64,000 bases of DNA, taken from Myxococcales bacterium (GTDB lineage Bacteria > Myxococcota_A > Polyangia > Polyangiales > Polyangiaceae). How positions within the stretch are numbered: the first letter of the stretch is position 1; each line of letters opens with the position of its first letter. The position numbers and the translations under genes were made by a program. Positions 24,161 to 33,282 of this stretch are shown here, piece after piece. Where the stretch lies: assembly GCA_016212965.1 (NCBI GenBank), contig JACRDA010000354.1, forward strand, positions 39,033-103,032, in the 5' to 3' direction. Under the pieces are notes generated by a model. It had not been told where the DNA came from. It searched no databases and saw only the letters and a program-made list of their open reading frames with translations.

Positions 24161-26317
24161 ATGGACCTCCGGCTCTGGCACAGGCTGCGGGTACGGCTTC
24201 GGCGTGGCTCCTCGGGCGCGCCGCCCGGGTGGAGCGGACCGACCCACGCCGAAGTGACGGCGCGGTGGTCCCGCCGGCGGCGCGTGCGGCGCGTGCTCAC
24301 CTGGGTCGCGGCGAGCGCCTTCGTGCTCGCGACGGCGCTCGGCCTCGCGACCGTGCTCGTCTACCGCTCGGTGCGGGCGGCCGCCACGGCGTGCTTCGCG
24401 TCGATCGAGGCGCCCCGCGGCGAAATGCTGCCGGACTGCGAACGCTTCGCCGCGCGCCTGTGGCTGCCCCTCCGGGCGCCCTGGACGCGCCGGGCTGCTC
24501 GGTGGCTCGTCGAGGAGATCACGGTGCGGATGGCCGTCGCGCGCTACGTGGACGCCGCGATCGGGCACCCCGATCCCGAGCACCTCGACGCCGCGCGCGA
24601 GGCCGTGCGTGTGGCGGCCACCGAGCTCGACGCCGGGACGGCGCGCCTTCGCCTCGACGAGCTCGGGCCGATGATCCCCGCCCCGGACCCCTTCGATCTC
24701 GCGGCCGATCTGGGTGACCACCGCGGGCTCGTGGCCCACGAGGGCCCCTTCCCCCACTGGTACACCGCCCGCCGGGCCCTCGACTGGGCGCTGGCGCGCG
24801 GTCGCAGCTCCGATGCCGTGCGCCTCGCGGCCGACAACCTCGGCCGCGACGCGGACGAGCTCGAGCTCGCCGTTGGCGCCGTCCTCTGCGCGTACGGCGA
24901 CGTGGAGCGCGGCCTGCCGGCGCTCGTCGGCATCCAGGACCTCTGGGCACGCAAGCGCAAGGCGAACTTCGCCCGTGCGTACGGTGGGGCCCGCGGGCTC
25001 GTCGAGGCGTGCGCCGCGCGGAGCGCGACGGCCCCGCCCCCGCTACCGAGCGGCGAGGGCGGAGGGCCGCTCGACCACGTCGAGCAGCGCGCCGTCTTGC
25101 GCCTGCGGCTCGCCGAGCGCGCGGACGGTTGCGACCCCGCCGCCGAGGCAGCGCGCTGCGGGGAGCGGCCGACGGTGCACGAGCGCGTGGCGGACATCCT
25201 CGCGACGCTCGGCTCGGGCGAAGCGCTGCGCCACCGGCTCGCGCTCGCCGCGAGCGTGCTGCCCTACCTGACGGAGGCAGAGCGCGTGCGTGCACTCGTC
25301 ACGCCGGCGGAGGGCGAGGTCCCGCGCGAGCTCGGCGCCGCGCCGCTCGACTGGTTGACTCCGGCGCGCGACGAGCCCTTCGTTCCGGCCGAGCGCTGGG
25401 CGTCCGCCGCGGACGCCGTGGTCCGCATGGCGCGCGAGCACGCCGAGCTCGGGCCGGTCGCGGCGCGGCTCGCGCTCGGTGCGGCTCGCGCCTTCGCCAT
25501 CCGCGGCAACGGGCCGGTCGCGCGGGCCTACGCGGGGCGTTCCGGGGATGCGCTCGGGCCGGACGGTGCGCGCCTCGCGCAGGCGCTCGCGGCCTACCTC
25601 ACGGGCGAGCTGCCCGCGGCGCTCGAGCTGCTCGGGGGTGAGCCTGGCGCCGAGCGCGCACCCATGGCGGCGCTGCGGGCCGAGATCGTCGCCGAGATCG
25701 GACACGTGGGGTCGCGCGAGCCCGGGGCGGGCCGCATGGAAGACGTGAGTCGCGCCATCGCCCAGGGACTCGAGGCGCCGCGCGCCGCCGACGCCGCGCC
25801 CGAGAGCCAGCGGACGGCGGCCGCGCGCGAGCGGCTCGGCTGGCTCGGCAGCTGCGTGCTGCCGCCGGCTGGCGGCGAGAGCCTCGCCGGCGCGGTCGAC
25901 CTTCCCCCCTTCGTCGGTCCCCTGGCCATGTCGGAGGCGGGCGTGCGCCGCGAGCGGCTCGAGGCCGCCCAGGCGGCCTGGCGTCGGATGCGGGCCGGCT
26001 CGGGTGCCGAGTGGCGCTCGTACCGCTACGCCCTCTTGCGGCGCCGCGGCGACGCGCCGCCCGCGCTCGGGAGCTACCTCGCCTGCGCCGCCGCGCTCGT
26101 CGACGAGCCGGCAGAGGTCGAGCCGTGGCTCGACGCGTTCGTGGCCGTGGACCTCGGCGCGCTCGGCCTGCGGGCGCACGCCTTCGCGCGGGCGGTGGCG
26201 GCGCGCTTGCGCGGGGACGCTGCCGCTGCCGCGATCTGGACCGAGACCTACCGCACCCTCGCGCGCGAGGCCTCGGACCCCGCGCGCGCCGAGCTCTTCC
26301 AGGCGCTGCGCTACTGA
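24161..26317 (+). CDS. membrane-anchored helical repeat-like protein, function unknown
   Basis: 718 residues beginning at ATG 24161. A basic N-terminus (RRRRVRRVL) precedes one transmembrane helix (WVAASAFVLATALGLATVLVYRS), so the remaining ~650 residues probably face the periplasm. The rest is Ala/Arg/Glu-rich and helical with TPR-like signatures (ALDWALARGRSSDAVRLAADNLG, GLPALVGIQDLW, AREHAELGPVAARLALGAARAFA), but I see no canonical TPR array. It starts 10 bp after the permease, so it is probably the last gene of the importer operon. No enzyme motif is found. Confidence 0.6.
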   Translation: MDLRLWHRLRVRLRRGSSGAPPGWSGPTHAEVTARWSRRRRVRRVLTWVAASAFVLATALGLATVLVYRSVRAAATACFASIEAPRGEMLPDCERFAARLWLPLRAPWTRRAARWLVEEITVRMAVARYVDAAIGHPDPEHLDAAREAVRVAATELDAGTARLRLDELGPMIPAPDPFDLAADLGDHRGLVAHEGPFPHWYTARRALDWALARGRSSDAVRLAADNLGRDADELELAVGAVLCAYGDVERGLPALVGIQDLWARKRKANFARAYGGARGLVEACAARSATAPPPLPSGEGGGPLDHVEQRAVLRLRLAERADGCDPAAEAARCGERPTVHERVADILATLGSGEALRHRLALAASVLPYLTEAERVRALVTPAEGEVPRELGAAPLDWLTPARDEPFVPAERWASAADAVVRMAREHAELGPVAARLALGAARAFAIRGNGPVARAYAGRSGDALGPDGARLAQALAAYLTGELPAALELLGGEPGAERAPMAALRAEIVAEIGHVGSREPGAGRMEDVSRAIAQGLEAPRAADAAPESQRTAAARERLGWLGSCVLPPAGGESLAGAVDLPPFVGPLAMSEAGVRRERLEAAQAAWRRMRAGSGAEWRSYRYALLRRRGDAPPALGSYLACAAALVDEPAEVEPWLDAFVAVDLGALGLRAHAFARAVAARLRGDAAAAAIWTETYRTLAREASDPARAELFQALRY

Positions 26318-26408
26318 CCTTCGCGGCACGGTCGCGACGCGACGGAAAAGGGGCGCCCGACCGTTCCGCCCGTGTCGCCGCGGCCGCGTCGGGCTAGGGT
26401 GGACAGGC

Positions 26409-27008
26409 ATGCGTCCGGCTCAGCTCCTCCTCGGCGCGGCCTGCCTCGCGATCGTCGGCCACGCGCGCCCGGCCCACGCGTACGAGCGCCAGTGGCACGT
26501 GGGCGGCACGTTCGGATACGTGTTCGCGCCCTTTCCCGTGGCGGGCGCGACGCACGGCTTCGGGGGGGGTGCCCACCTCGCATACGGCCTCTCGGATGCC
26601 TTCGATCTGCGCGTGAACGTCGACGTGCTCGGCTTCTCGGTCGCCGAGCCGCTGCCCGAGGACGCGCCCGTGCCGCCGGAAGGGCTCCCGCACCACGCGG
26701 CGACGGTGTGGTCCGGCACGGTGGGCGCGCAGTACGTGCTCGACATCCTCGAGTGGGTACCCTACTTCGGGCTCGCCCTCGGCTTCGCCGACGTGGTGCA
26801 GCCGCCCACCGGCGCCGCGAGCGGCGAGCGGCTCCACGATCCGAACCTCGCCTTCGAGATCCCCTTCGGCATCGCCTACCTTCCGATCCCCGAGCTCTCG
26901 GTCGGCCTCGAGGGGCGCTACCGCGTGCTCGCCCTCGGCACGTCGCCGCGGACGCCCGTGCAGATGATCCTGGCGACCGCGCGCCTGGAGTACGTCTGGG
27001 GGTACTAG
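26409..27008 (+). CDS. outer-membrane beta-barrel protein
   Basis: 199 residues from ATG 26409 with a cleavable signal peptide (LLLGAACLAIVGHARPAHA|YERQ). The mature part is a small beta-barrel with alternating aromatic/hydrophobic strands (WHVGGTFGYVFAPF, HLAYGLSDAFDLRVNVDVLGF, WVPYFGLALGFADVV, LSVGLEGRYRVLAL) and ends in an aromatic C-terminal residue (YVWGY), as in OMPs handled by BAM. It resembles the OmpW/OprF-N-like 8-stranded class by size. Its function is unknown. It converges with the degenerate signalling gene at 27055. Confidence 0.7.
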   Translation: MRPAQLLLGAACLAIVGHARPAHAYERQWHVGGTFGYVFAPFPVAGATHGFGGGAHLAYGLSDAFDLRVNVDVLGFSVAEPLPEDAPVPPEGLPHHAATVWSGTVGAQYVLDILEWVPYFGLALGFADVVQPPTGAASGERLHDPNLAFEIPFGIAYLPIPELSVGLEGRYRVLALGTSPRTPVQMILATARLEYVWGY

Positions 27009-27054
27009 CGCCGACCTGCGCCCAGCACCCGAGCGCCGGGCGGCGAGCGGCCCA

Positions 27055-29241
27055 TCAGCCCCGGCGGTTGCCGCGCGGCGGCGGCACGGTCGTGACGTCG
27101 CGCTCGTCCCGCGGCGGGCGCCGCACACGGGGCGGAGGCGTGGGGGCGTCGTCGTCGGCACTGCGCTGCGTCACGGGGTTCGCCCCGGGGCTCGACGGCA
27201 CGGCCGGCGCGTCCGCGGCTGCGCTCCCCTCGCGCTCGGGCGACGAGCCGCGCCCGGTGCCGAAGTGCGGGGTGCCGCCGTCGTCGACCACCACGCGGGG
27301 TCGCTGGGGCGCCGTGGGCCGCTCCGCTCGGGCGCGCAGCGAGGCGCTCGACGGCGATGGCGTGGTGGGAGCGGGGGTGGGGCGGCGGCGCGCCGAGGCA
27401 GCGCGCGGCTCGCTCGGTCGGGCCGGCGGATCCGTGGGCCGGGTCGCGTCCTCGCTCTCGAGCTCGCGCACGCCGTCGCCCCGACCCTGGCGCGGCGTGG
27501 ACGCCTCGGCGGTCGGGGGCACCGAGAGTGTGGGCGCGGCGACCGGCCGTCGCTCGGGATCGGAAGCACCGTCGAGCAAGGCGGTGACCTCCTCGAGCCC
27601 GATGGGTCGGATGAGCGTGGGGCAGCCGGAGGCCGTGAGGTAGCTCGCCACCTCCGCGGGCATGACCCCGTCGACGAGGAACACGAAGCGCCGTGCCAGT
27701 TGCGGGGCGACGTCCCGGTGCAGATCGAGCCCCGACCCATCGGGGAGCGCAACGGCGCAGAACACGTACGCCGGCGTCTGCTCGAGCTCCGCGAGCAAGC
27801 GCCGCCCCTCGCCGAGCGAGGCCGCCGTGCGCGTCTCGGCCGCCTTCAGGCAGCGCCGCACGCTGCGCACGAACGGCTCGTCGTCGTCGATCCACACGAC
27901 GAGCGGCAGCGGCCCGACCGGTGGTAGCGAGCGCGGGGGCTTCGAGGAGATGCGCCGCGCGGACCGCGCGCCCGCGGATGCGGCCGGAAGCACCACGCGC
28001 AGATGCGGAGCACGCCGATCCTTCGCGCCGACCTCGATGTGGCCGTTGTGCGAGAGCACGATCTGCTTGGCGACCGCGAGATCGAAGCTCGGACCGCGCC
28101 CCTCCGGGCGGCGCCCCGGCAGGTAGAACGCGTCGAACGCCTGCGGGCGCACCTCGGTGTGGGCGGGGCTCTCGACGCTGAGCAGCAGCCGGTCGCCCTC
28201 GTGGCGCAGCTCGACCACGATGCACGGTGCGCGCAGGCGCTCCACCTCGCACTCCTGGGCCGCGTAGAGCAGGAGCTGCAGCACCAGCATGTGGAGGTTC
28301 TCGGCGCGGCCCGCGATGAAGCACGGCGCGCCCGCCCGGCGTAGCTCGACCGTGAGGCCGCGCGCAGCGAGGGAACGCCGCGCCAGCTCCACGCTCCCCT
28401 CGACGACCGCGCCGAGCTCGAGCGTCTCGAGCGCCGATTCGCGCGACAGAGCGAGCAGGCGGTGGACCACGTCCTGCATGCGATGGGTGCCCGCCGCGAT
28501 GTCCCCGGTGAGCGAGTGCAGCTCCGCGAGCTCCTCGTCGTCGGGGCCGTGGCGGCGCCGCAGGACCTCGACGAGCGCGAGCTGCTCCTCGAGCTGGAGC
28601 TCGAGCCCGGCGAGCGGGCTCGCGAGCTCGCCGGCCACCGTCGAGGCGACCAGGCCGATGGTCGCGAGCTGTGCCGTGCGCGTCTCGTGCAGCCGCTCGT
28701 CGCGCTCGCGCTCGAGCTCGCGCTCCCGCGCCAGGGCTAGCCCCACGATGCTGCAGGCGCTGTCGAGCAACAGGCGCGTGTCCGGGTCGAAGGCCGTCTT
28801 GTCCCCGGCGGCCACCACGAGCAGCCCGAGCAGCTTGCGCCCGATCACGATCGGCGCCGCCGCGAGCACGCGCCAGCCCCCCTGCAGGAGCGCCAGGCGC
28901 GAGGCGTGCTCCTGCACGGCTGGCTGCCCGAGGTCCTCGACCTCGTAGCGCAGCGACTGCGCCACCCGCTGAGCCACGAACCAGCGCTCGTCGCCGCTCG
29001 GCAGGTGCGCGAGCCACGGCTTGGCCTTGCGCGGCACCCCGTGGTCGCTCACGAGCGCGAGCCCCTCGGCGCGCGCCCGGTAGCAGAGGCCGCCGACGGC
29101 CCCGACCACCGGTACCAGCACCTCGAGCGCCGTCGACAGTACCGCGCCGGTCTGATCGCGCGCCACTTGCTGCGCGAGCGCGACGAGGGCGTTGCGGTGT
29201 GCGAGCAGCACGCGCGCGTGGGGCGGGCTCGGAGCGGCCAT
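27055..29241 (-). CDS. GAF-pseudokinase-pseudoreceiver signalling protein
   Basis: 728 residues. Residues ~20-175 look like a GAF sensor (TGAVLSTALEVLVPVVGAVGG, GRKLLGLLVVAAGD). A coiled linker leads to a HisKA-like dimerisation region, but the normal phospho-acceptor VAHEINNPL reads VAGELASPL (Gly 204 in place of His). The HATPase region (~290-415) has lost the N-box Asn (LLLYAAQ) and glycine boxes (GPSFDLAVAK). The receiver (~440-560) keeps the acidic pocket WIDDDEP but its phospho-Asp position reads Ala 496 (CAVALPDG), and the Lys is Arg (RPIG). The Ser/Pro/Arg-rich tail of ~160 residues is likely disordered. Thus it probably signals by binding or conformational change, not phosphotransfer. 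Confidence 0.75.
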   Translation of the reverse strand: MAAPSPPHARVLLAHRNALVALAQQVARDQTGAVLSTALEVLVPVVGAVGGLCYRARAEGLALVSDHGVPRKAKPWLAHLPSGDERWFVAQRVAQSLRYEVEDLGQPAVQEHASRLALLQGGWRVLAAAPIVIGRKLLGLLVVAAGDKTAFDPDTRLLLDSACSIVGLALARERELERERDERLHETRTAQLATIGLVASTVAGELASPLAGLELQLEEQLALVEVLRRRHGPDDEELAELHSLTGDIAAGTHRMQDVVHRLLALSRESALETLELGAVVEGSVELARRSLAARGLTVELRRAGAPCFIAGRAENLHMLVLQLLLYAAQECEVERLRAPCIVVELRHEGDRLLLSVESPAHTEVRPQAFDAFYLPGRRPEGRGPSFDLAVAKQIVLSHNGHIEVGAKDRRAPHLRVVLPAASAGARSARRISSKPPRSLPPVGPLPLVVWIDDDEPFVRSVRRCLKAAETRTAASLGEGRRLLAELEQTPAYVFCAVALPDGSGLDLHRDVAPQLARRFVFLVDGVMPAEVASYLTASGCPTLIRPIGLEEVTALLDGASDPERRPVAAPTLSVPPTAEASTPRQGRGDGVRELESEDATRPTDPPARPSEPRAASARRRPTPAPTTPSPSSASLRARAERPTAPQRPRVVVDDGGTPHFGTGRGSSPEREGSAAADAPAVPSSPGANPVTQRSADDDAPTPPPRVRRPPRDERDVTTVPPPRGNRRG

Positions 29242-29322
29242 GCTAGGGCGCAGACTACCCCGGACGTGGTCGGTCTTGCCAGCGGCCCCCGCCGTTCCTC
29301 GCGGACCGCGCGAGCCTTGCCT

Positions 29323-29634
29323 CTAGCGCCGGGCCAGGCTGCGGAGATAGAGCCCGATGAGCTCGCGATCGGACGCCGCGAGGTGGGCCTCGTCGGCCAT
29401 GTCGTCGAGCGCCCGATGCCACTCGTCCGCCGTGCGCTCGGTGGGCGCGAAGGGCGCATGGCAGCTCGAGCACTTGGCGACGTAGCGGCCCCGTCCGGCC
29501 GTCAGCCGCTCGAGGCTCACCCCGGCGCGCGTCGCGTCCGCGGTGGTGGGCGAGGGGAGGGACCCGGCGCAGGCGCCGAGCGCCGCGAGCGCGAGCGCGG
29601 CCGCGCCGAGGGCGAGGCGACCCGGCGCGCTCAC
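29323..29634 (-). CDS. monohaem cytochrome c lipoprotein
   Basis: 103 residues from GTG 29634, overlapping the preceding OMP gene by 4 bp (GTGA). The signal peptide ends with lipobox LAALGACAGS. A single haem-binding motif CSSCH follows (AKCSSCHAPF), and a downstream Met (DDMADEAH) may be the distal ligand. It would act as an electron carrier attached to a membrane on the periplasmic side. The region RYVAKCSSCH...WHRALDDM...IGLYLRSLAR has the usual small cytochrome c555-like helical end. Translational coupling with the beta-barrel gene suggests joint function. Confidence 0.8.
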   Translation of the reverse strand: MSAPGRLALGAAALALAALGACAGSLPSPTTADATRAGVSLERLTAGRGRYVAKCSSCHAPFAPTERTADEWHRALDDMADEAHLAASDRELIGLYLRSLARR

Positions 29635-30476
29635 AGCGAAAGGCCGAGCAGGAAGCGCGCGTTCACGGCCTCGGCGTGGGCGAGGTCGCGCGCGAAGTGG
29701 ACGCCCTCTCGGTCGCCCGCCTCGTTCTCCTTGGGCAGGACGGCGCCGATCTGGCCGAGCACCGACAGGGCACCCCACGCCGGCCCCATGCGCCACGCCG
29801 CGGTCGGCCCGAGGTAGAAGGCGCTGTGCTCGAGCTCCCCCTCGGGCAGGGCGGTGTGGTTGCGGAGCTCGAGGCCGAGCGAGACGGCGGGCGTGATGAA
29901 GTACGTCGCCGCGAGATCGACCTCGACGATGGGCTCGAGCTCGTTCGCGTCGCCGAGGTCCTTCACCTCGAGCTCGCCCACGGCGTTGAGCGCGAGCAAG
30001 ACGTCGCCGGCGCGCTTGTCGAGGATGACCTTGGCCTCGAGCTCGAGCTCCTCGGGCCCGAAGGTCACCTCGCCGTAGAGCGCGCTCCCGAGCGCGTCCG
30101 CCGAGGCGTCGCTCAGCTTGTACTTCCACTCGGACGACACGCCCGCGAAGGCGTACTCGGTCTCGGTCTCGTCCCCGGTCCCCGACACCTTGGCCTCGGT
30201 GTTGACGTAGAACGCCGTGAGCAGCCTGTCGCTCAAGCCGATCTCGAGCTCCAGGCGGTTGTCGAAGCGAATGTAGCGCTCTTCGCGGCCGATGCGGCTG
30301 GTCGTCCAGAGCTCGAGCTCGAGCGCGTCCTCGGGCAGAGCGGCGCTCTCGTAGGTGTAGGTGAAGTGGCGCTCGTTGGCGCTCGCGCTCGCGGGCCCGA
30401 GCAGCGCGGCGCCGAGCAGCGCGGCGCCGCTGCACGCGGTCGACAGGGCCCGGCGAAGGGCCTTGGTGATATTCAT
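29631..30476 (-). CDS. outer-membrane beta-barrel protein coupled to cytochrome c
   Basis: About 281 residues from ATG 30476 with signal peptide ending in GPASASA|NERH; the longer start in the track reads through the 5' leader. Strand-like alternation fills the mature protein (HFTYTYESAALPEDALELELWTT, YIRFDNRLELEIGLSDRLLTAFYVN, YAFAGVSSEWKYKLSD, DLAATYFITPAVSLGLEL). It is acidic, and the ending NARFLLGLSL suggests a BAM-assembled barrel. It resembles copper-binding or transport OMPs of unknown type; no ligand-binding residues are recognisable. It overlaps the cytochrome gene by 4 bp, forming a two-gene unit. Confidence 0.68.
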   Translation of the reverse strand: MNITKALRRALSTACSGAALLGAALLGPASASANERHFTYTYESAALPEDALELELWTTSRIGREERYIRFDNRLELEIGLSDRLLTAFYVNTEAKVSGTGDETETEYAFAGVSSEWKYKLSDASADALGSALYGEVTFGPEELELEAKVILDKRAGDVLLALNAVGELEVKDLGDANELEPIVEVDLAATYFITPAVSLGLELRNHTALPEGELEHSAFYLGPTAAWRMGPAWGALSVLGQIGAVLPKENEAGDREGVHFARDLAHAEAVNARFLLGLSL

Positions 30477-30490
30477 GATGAAAGTCGTTA

Positions 30491-30519
30491 TCGATAAAGG
30501 CGCCCCGACACAAGCACAA
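30491..30519 (-). promoter_or_regulatory. candidate promoter of the OMP/cytochrome unit
   Basis: On the minus strand TTGTGC (30514-30519) and TATCGA (30491-30496) are 17 bp apart, and TTATCGATAA is a palindrome. Match to consensus is only moderate. It lies right behind the terminator of the upstream lipoprotein gene, which fits an independent promoter. Confidence 0.35.
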
Positions 30520-30554
30520 AAAGCCACGAGCCGCGGGAAAGCCCGCGGCTCGTG
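30518..30554 (-). terminator. rho-independent terminator of the 30597-31664 lipoprotein gene
   Basis: A perfect 13-bp stem (CACGAGCCGCGGG and its complement) with a 4-nt loop is followed, in the minus direction, by GC then TTTTT. This is the clearest intrinsic terminator in the window. It lies about 40 bp after the lipoprotein stop. Confidence 0.88.
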
Positions 30555-30596
30555 ACATCGGTCAAGTCGGGCCGCTCGGCCGGCCTCGGTGTTGCG

Positions 30597-31664
30597 TCAG
30601 TACGGTGCGCAGCTCGCCGCGGTGCAGTCGTTGCTCTGCGGGCTGAAGTCGGAGCACTTGTCGTTCACCGACAGGCCCCAGGTGCAGTAGTCCATGTGGT
30701 GGAAGCCATCGATGAACGCGAAGTTCTGGGTGGCGCCCGGCGTGACGTCGAAGACGGCGCTCGCCTTGCAGGGCTGGAACGGCGCGAAGTAGCCCTCGTA
30801 GTAGATATCGCCGACGGACATGCCGGCCTCGTCGAGCGTGATGACGCCGTACTGGCCGACGGCGCTGCCGGTGTTGCCGGTGTCGGTCGCGTTCACGTTC
30901 GCGAGGCGCACCTTCACGCCGCCCCAGTCGTCGTGGAACGACCGCGCCGCGGTCGTCTGGTCGGCGAAGGTCGCGTAGTCGGAGGCGGACACCACGGCCG
31001 GCGTGGGCGGCGTGGCCACGCCGGTCTTCTGGAACCGGCAGGCCTTGGCGATCTGGAACTGCTCCACCTGAGAGCCGTTCGGCTCGCTCGCGCAGTTCTG
31101 CAAGAGGTGGTAGTCGGTCTCGCCGACGATGTCGACGACGTCGCCCGGCTGGATGTCGTCCGGGATCGCGTCGCCCGCGGGCGCCTGCTCGAGCAGCGGG
31201 CAGTACGCCTGCGTGCCGCCGTCCGGCACGGTGGCCGGGTTGCCGTAGGACAGGACGAGAATGCCCGTGTTGGGAGCCGTCGTCGTGAGGCCGGGCGCCG
31301 ACACGAACACCGCCCACAGGCACGGCTGCCCCGCGCTCAGCGTCCCGTCGATGACGAACTTCTGCGACATGACGACCGCGCCCGTGATGCTCACGTCGAT
31401 GCCGACGCCGACCGTGCCCTGCGTGACGTCCTGGATCGTGGCGCTGACCGCACCGACCCCGCAGGTGATGTCCCCGCCCGTCCCCGTGCCGCCCGTCCCG
31501 GTGCCCCCGGTGCCGGTGGTCGTCGTGGAGCTCGTCGTGTGCGTCGCTCCGCCGGTGCCGCCGGTGCCCTCGTTCTTGGTGGCGCAGCCGCTGGCCGCGG
31601 CGGCGAAGAGGGAAGGCACGGCGACGAGGGCGCCGAGCAGATACAGGATGCGGGTTCGGGTCAT
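30597..31664 (-). CDS. secreted lipoprotein with T/G-rich linker
   Basis: 355 residues from ATG 31664 (GGAGG 7 bp upstream; the longer start adds four residues). The signal peptide ends in lipobox AAASGCATK. After it comes a long Thr/Gly/Ser linker (GTGGTGG and TTSSTTTTGTGGTG), then a beta-rich domain of ~280 residues with Cys pairs likely in disulfides (ITCGVGAV, PCLWAVFV, YCPLLE, KACRFQ, DYCTWGL, DKCSDFSPQSNDCTAASC). The central DDIQPGDVVDIVGET segment is OB-like. It is probably surface-exposed. The linker resembles those of other myxobacterial lipoproteins. No known family is recognised. It is followed by a strong terminator. Confidence 0.7.
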   Translation of the reverse strand: MTRTRILYLLGALVAVPSLFAAAASGCATKNEGTGGTGGATHTTSSTTTTGTGGTGTGGTGTGGDITCGVGAVSATIQDVTQGTVGVGIDVSITGAVVMSQKFVIDGTLSAGQPCLWAVFVSAPGLTTTAPNTGILVLSYGNPATVPDGGTQAYCPLLEQAPAGDAIPDDIQPGDVVDIVGETDYHLLQNCASEPNGSQVEQFQIAKACRFQKTGVATPPTPAVVSASDYATFADQTTAARSFHDDWGGVKVRLANVNATDTGNTGSAVGQYGVITLDEAGMSVGDIYYEGYFAPFQPCKASAVFDVTPGATQNFAFIDGFHHMDYCTWGLSVNDKCSDFSPQSNDCTAASCAPY

Positions 31665-31866
31665 GGGTTCCTCCAAGCGATGCCAAGCGCGGCTCGCGCG
31701 TGACGCCCGCCGGGCGGTCCATCCGCCGGCGGCATCGAACGTGCGGGCACGCTTGCGCTAGCGTAACTCAGGCGGCCGCGCCCCTGTAGCACTGTGTGCT
31801 TCCGCTTGCACGCTTGCGCGCGGGCAGAGCGGGTGGCTGGGCGGCGCGCGCGGCTCGCGGCGTCAC

Positions 31867-33102
31867 TCAGCCGGTGGTCGTCGGCCGGTCGAGGCCGAAG
31901 CCGTCGTGGAGGGCGCGGACGGCGAGCTCGGCGTACTTCGCGGCCACGATGCAGCTCACCTTGATCTCGCTCGTCGCGATGGCCTGGATGTTGATGCCCT
32001 CCCGGAAGAGGATGTCGAACATCCGCGCGGCGACGCCGGCGTGCGAGCGCATGCCCAGGCCCACGATGCTGACCTTGGCGATGTCGCGCTCGAAGCGCAC
32101 CTCGCGCGCGCCGACCTGTTCGGCGACCGCCTGGACGACCTTGTCGACGCGGTCGAGCTCGCTCTTGGCGGCGGTGAAGGTGACGTCGGTGCGCCCGGTC
32201 GCGTCGCTCGAGGCGTTTTGGATGATCATGTCGACCGAGATGTTCTCGGCCGCGAGCGCGCCGAAGATGGTCGCCACCACCCCGGGCCGGTCCTCTACCG
32301 CGACCAGCATGACCCGCGCCTCGCTCTTGTCGCTGGTCACGCCGGTCACGACGACGCTCTCGAGCCCCGCCTCCTCGCCGACCACCCAGGTCCCGGGCGC
32401 GTCCGAGAAGGACGAGCGCACGTGGATGGGGACACCGTACTTCATCGCTACCTCCACGCTCCGCCGCTGCAGCACCTTGGCGCCGAGCGCGGCGAGCTCG
32501 AGCATCTCTTCGTAGCTGATGCGCTCGATCTTGCGAGCGCCCGGGCACACGTTCGGGTCGGCGGTGTAGACCCCGTCGACGTCGGTGTAGATCTCGCACA
32601 CGTCGGCGCGGATCGCGGCCGCGACCGCGACGGCGCTCGTGTCGCTGCCGCCGCGCCCCAGGGTCGTGATGTTGCCGGCGTCGTCCACGCCCTGGAAGCC
32701 CGCCACGACGGCGATCGAGCCGTGCTTCAGGCTCTGGCGCAGCGCCTCGGCGTCGATGGCGAGGATGCGCGCCGAGGTGAAGGCGCTGTCGGTGCGGATC
32801 TTGAGCTGGTGGCCGAGGAAGCTCCGCGCCTTGCCGCCCTGCGACTGGATCGCCATCGCGACGAGGGCCGACGACACCTGCTCGCCCGTCGCGGCGATGA
32901 CGTCGAGCTCGCGCCGGTCCGGCAGCTCGGTCACGCGCCGCGCGAGGTCGAGCAGGCGGTTGGTCTCGCCCGCCATGGCGCTCACGATGAGCACGACCTC
33001 GTTGCCCGCCGCCTGGGCCGCGACCGCGCGCGCCGCCACGTTGTGGATGCGGTCGACCGAACCGACGGAAGTGCCGCCGTACTTCTGGACCACGAGGCTC
33101 AC
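31867..33102 (-). CDS. lysC: aspartate kinase
   Basis: 411 residues. It phosphorylates aspartate to start lysine/threonine/methionine and DAP synthesis. The catalytic domain shows [53 protein letters not shown] and [11 protein letters not shown]. Two C-terminal ACT domains ([44 protein letters not shown]) would give lysine/threonine feedback control. The start is ATG 33102. It is divergent from the Gld-type ABC operon, with a 354-bp control region between the starts. It also supplies DAP for the MurE step encoded at 55.9 kb. Confidence 0.96.
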   Translation of the reverse strand: MSLVVQKYGGTSVGSVDRIHNVAARAVAAQAAGNEVVLIVSAMAGETNRLLDLARRVTELPDRRELDVIAATGEQVSSALVAMAIQSQGGKARSFLGHQLKIRTDSAFTSARILAIDAEALRQSLKHGSIAVVAGFQGVDDAGNITTLGRGGSDTSAVAVAAAIRADVCEIYTDVDGVYTADPNVCPGARKIERISYEEMLELAALGAKVLQRRSVEVAMKYGVPIHVRSSFSDAPGTWVVGEEAGLESVVVTGVTSDKSEARVMLVAVEDRPGVVATIFGALAAENISVDMIIQNASSDATGRTDVTFTAAKSELDRVDKVVQAVAEQVGAREVRFERDIAKVSIVGLGMRSHAGVAARMFDILFREGINIQAIATSEIKVSCIVAAKYAELAVRALHDGFGLDRPTTTG

Positions 33103-33254
33103 GACCGCCGCACGTAGTCCCGGCCCCGGCGCGGGTCAACGCCAGGCGCCGCGCAAAGCCCGCCCACGGGCGCCGACGCAGGCGCGGAATAATCCCGCCG
33201 TTCGACGGGTTCCCTGCGCCGTCCCCGCTCGGCCAGGCGCCGTCTGCGGGGTCG

Positions 33255-33275
33255 ACCGGGCGCCGGGCGCCCGGT
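33255..33275. promoter_or_regulatory. 21-bp perfect inverted repeat next to the -35
   Basis: ACCGGGCGCC and GGCGCCCGGT flank a single central base, a perfect 10-bp dyad, 7 bp upstream of the TTGACA. It could be a repressor/activator operator, or the stem of a transcript hairpin; there is no T-run after it. Confidence 0.5.
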
Positions 33276-33282
33276 CCTCCCG

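Noticed and set aside
26318-26408. Promoter or terminator between the 718-aa gene and the beta-barrel gene
   Set aside because: No acceptable -35/-10 pair, stem or T-run seen in the 90 bp.
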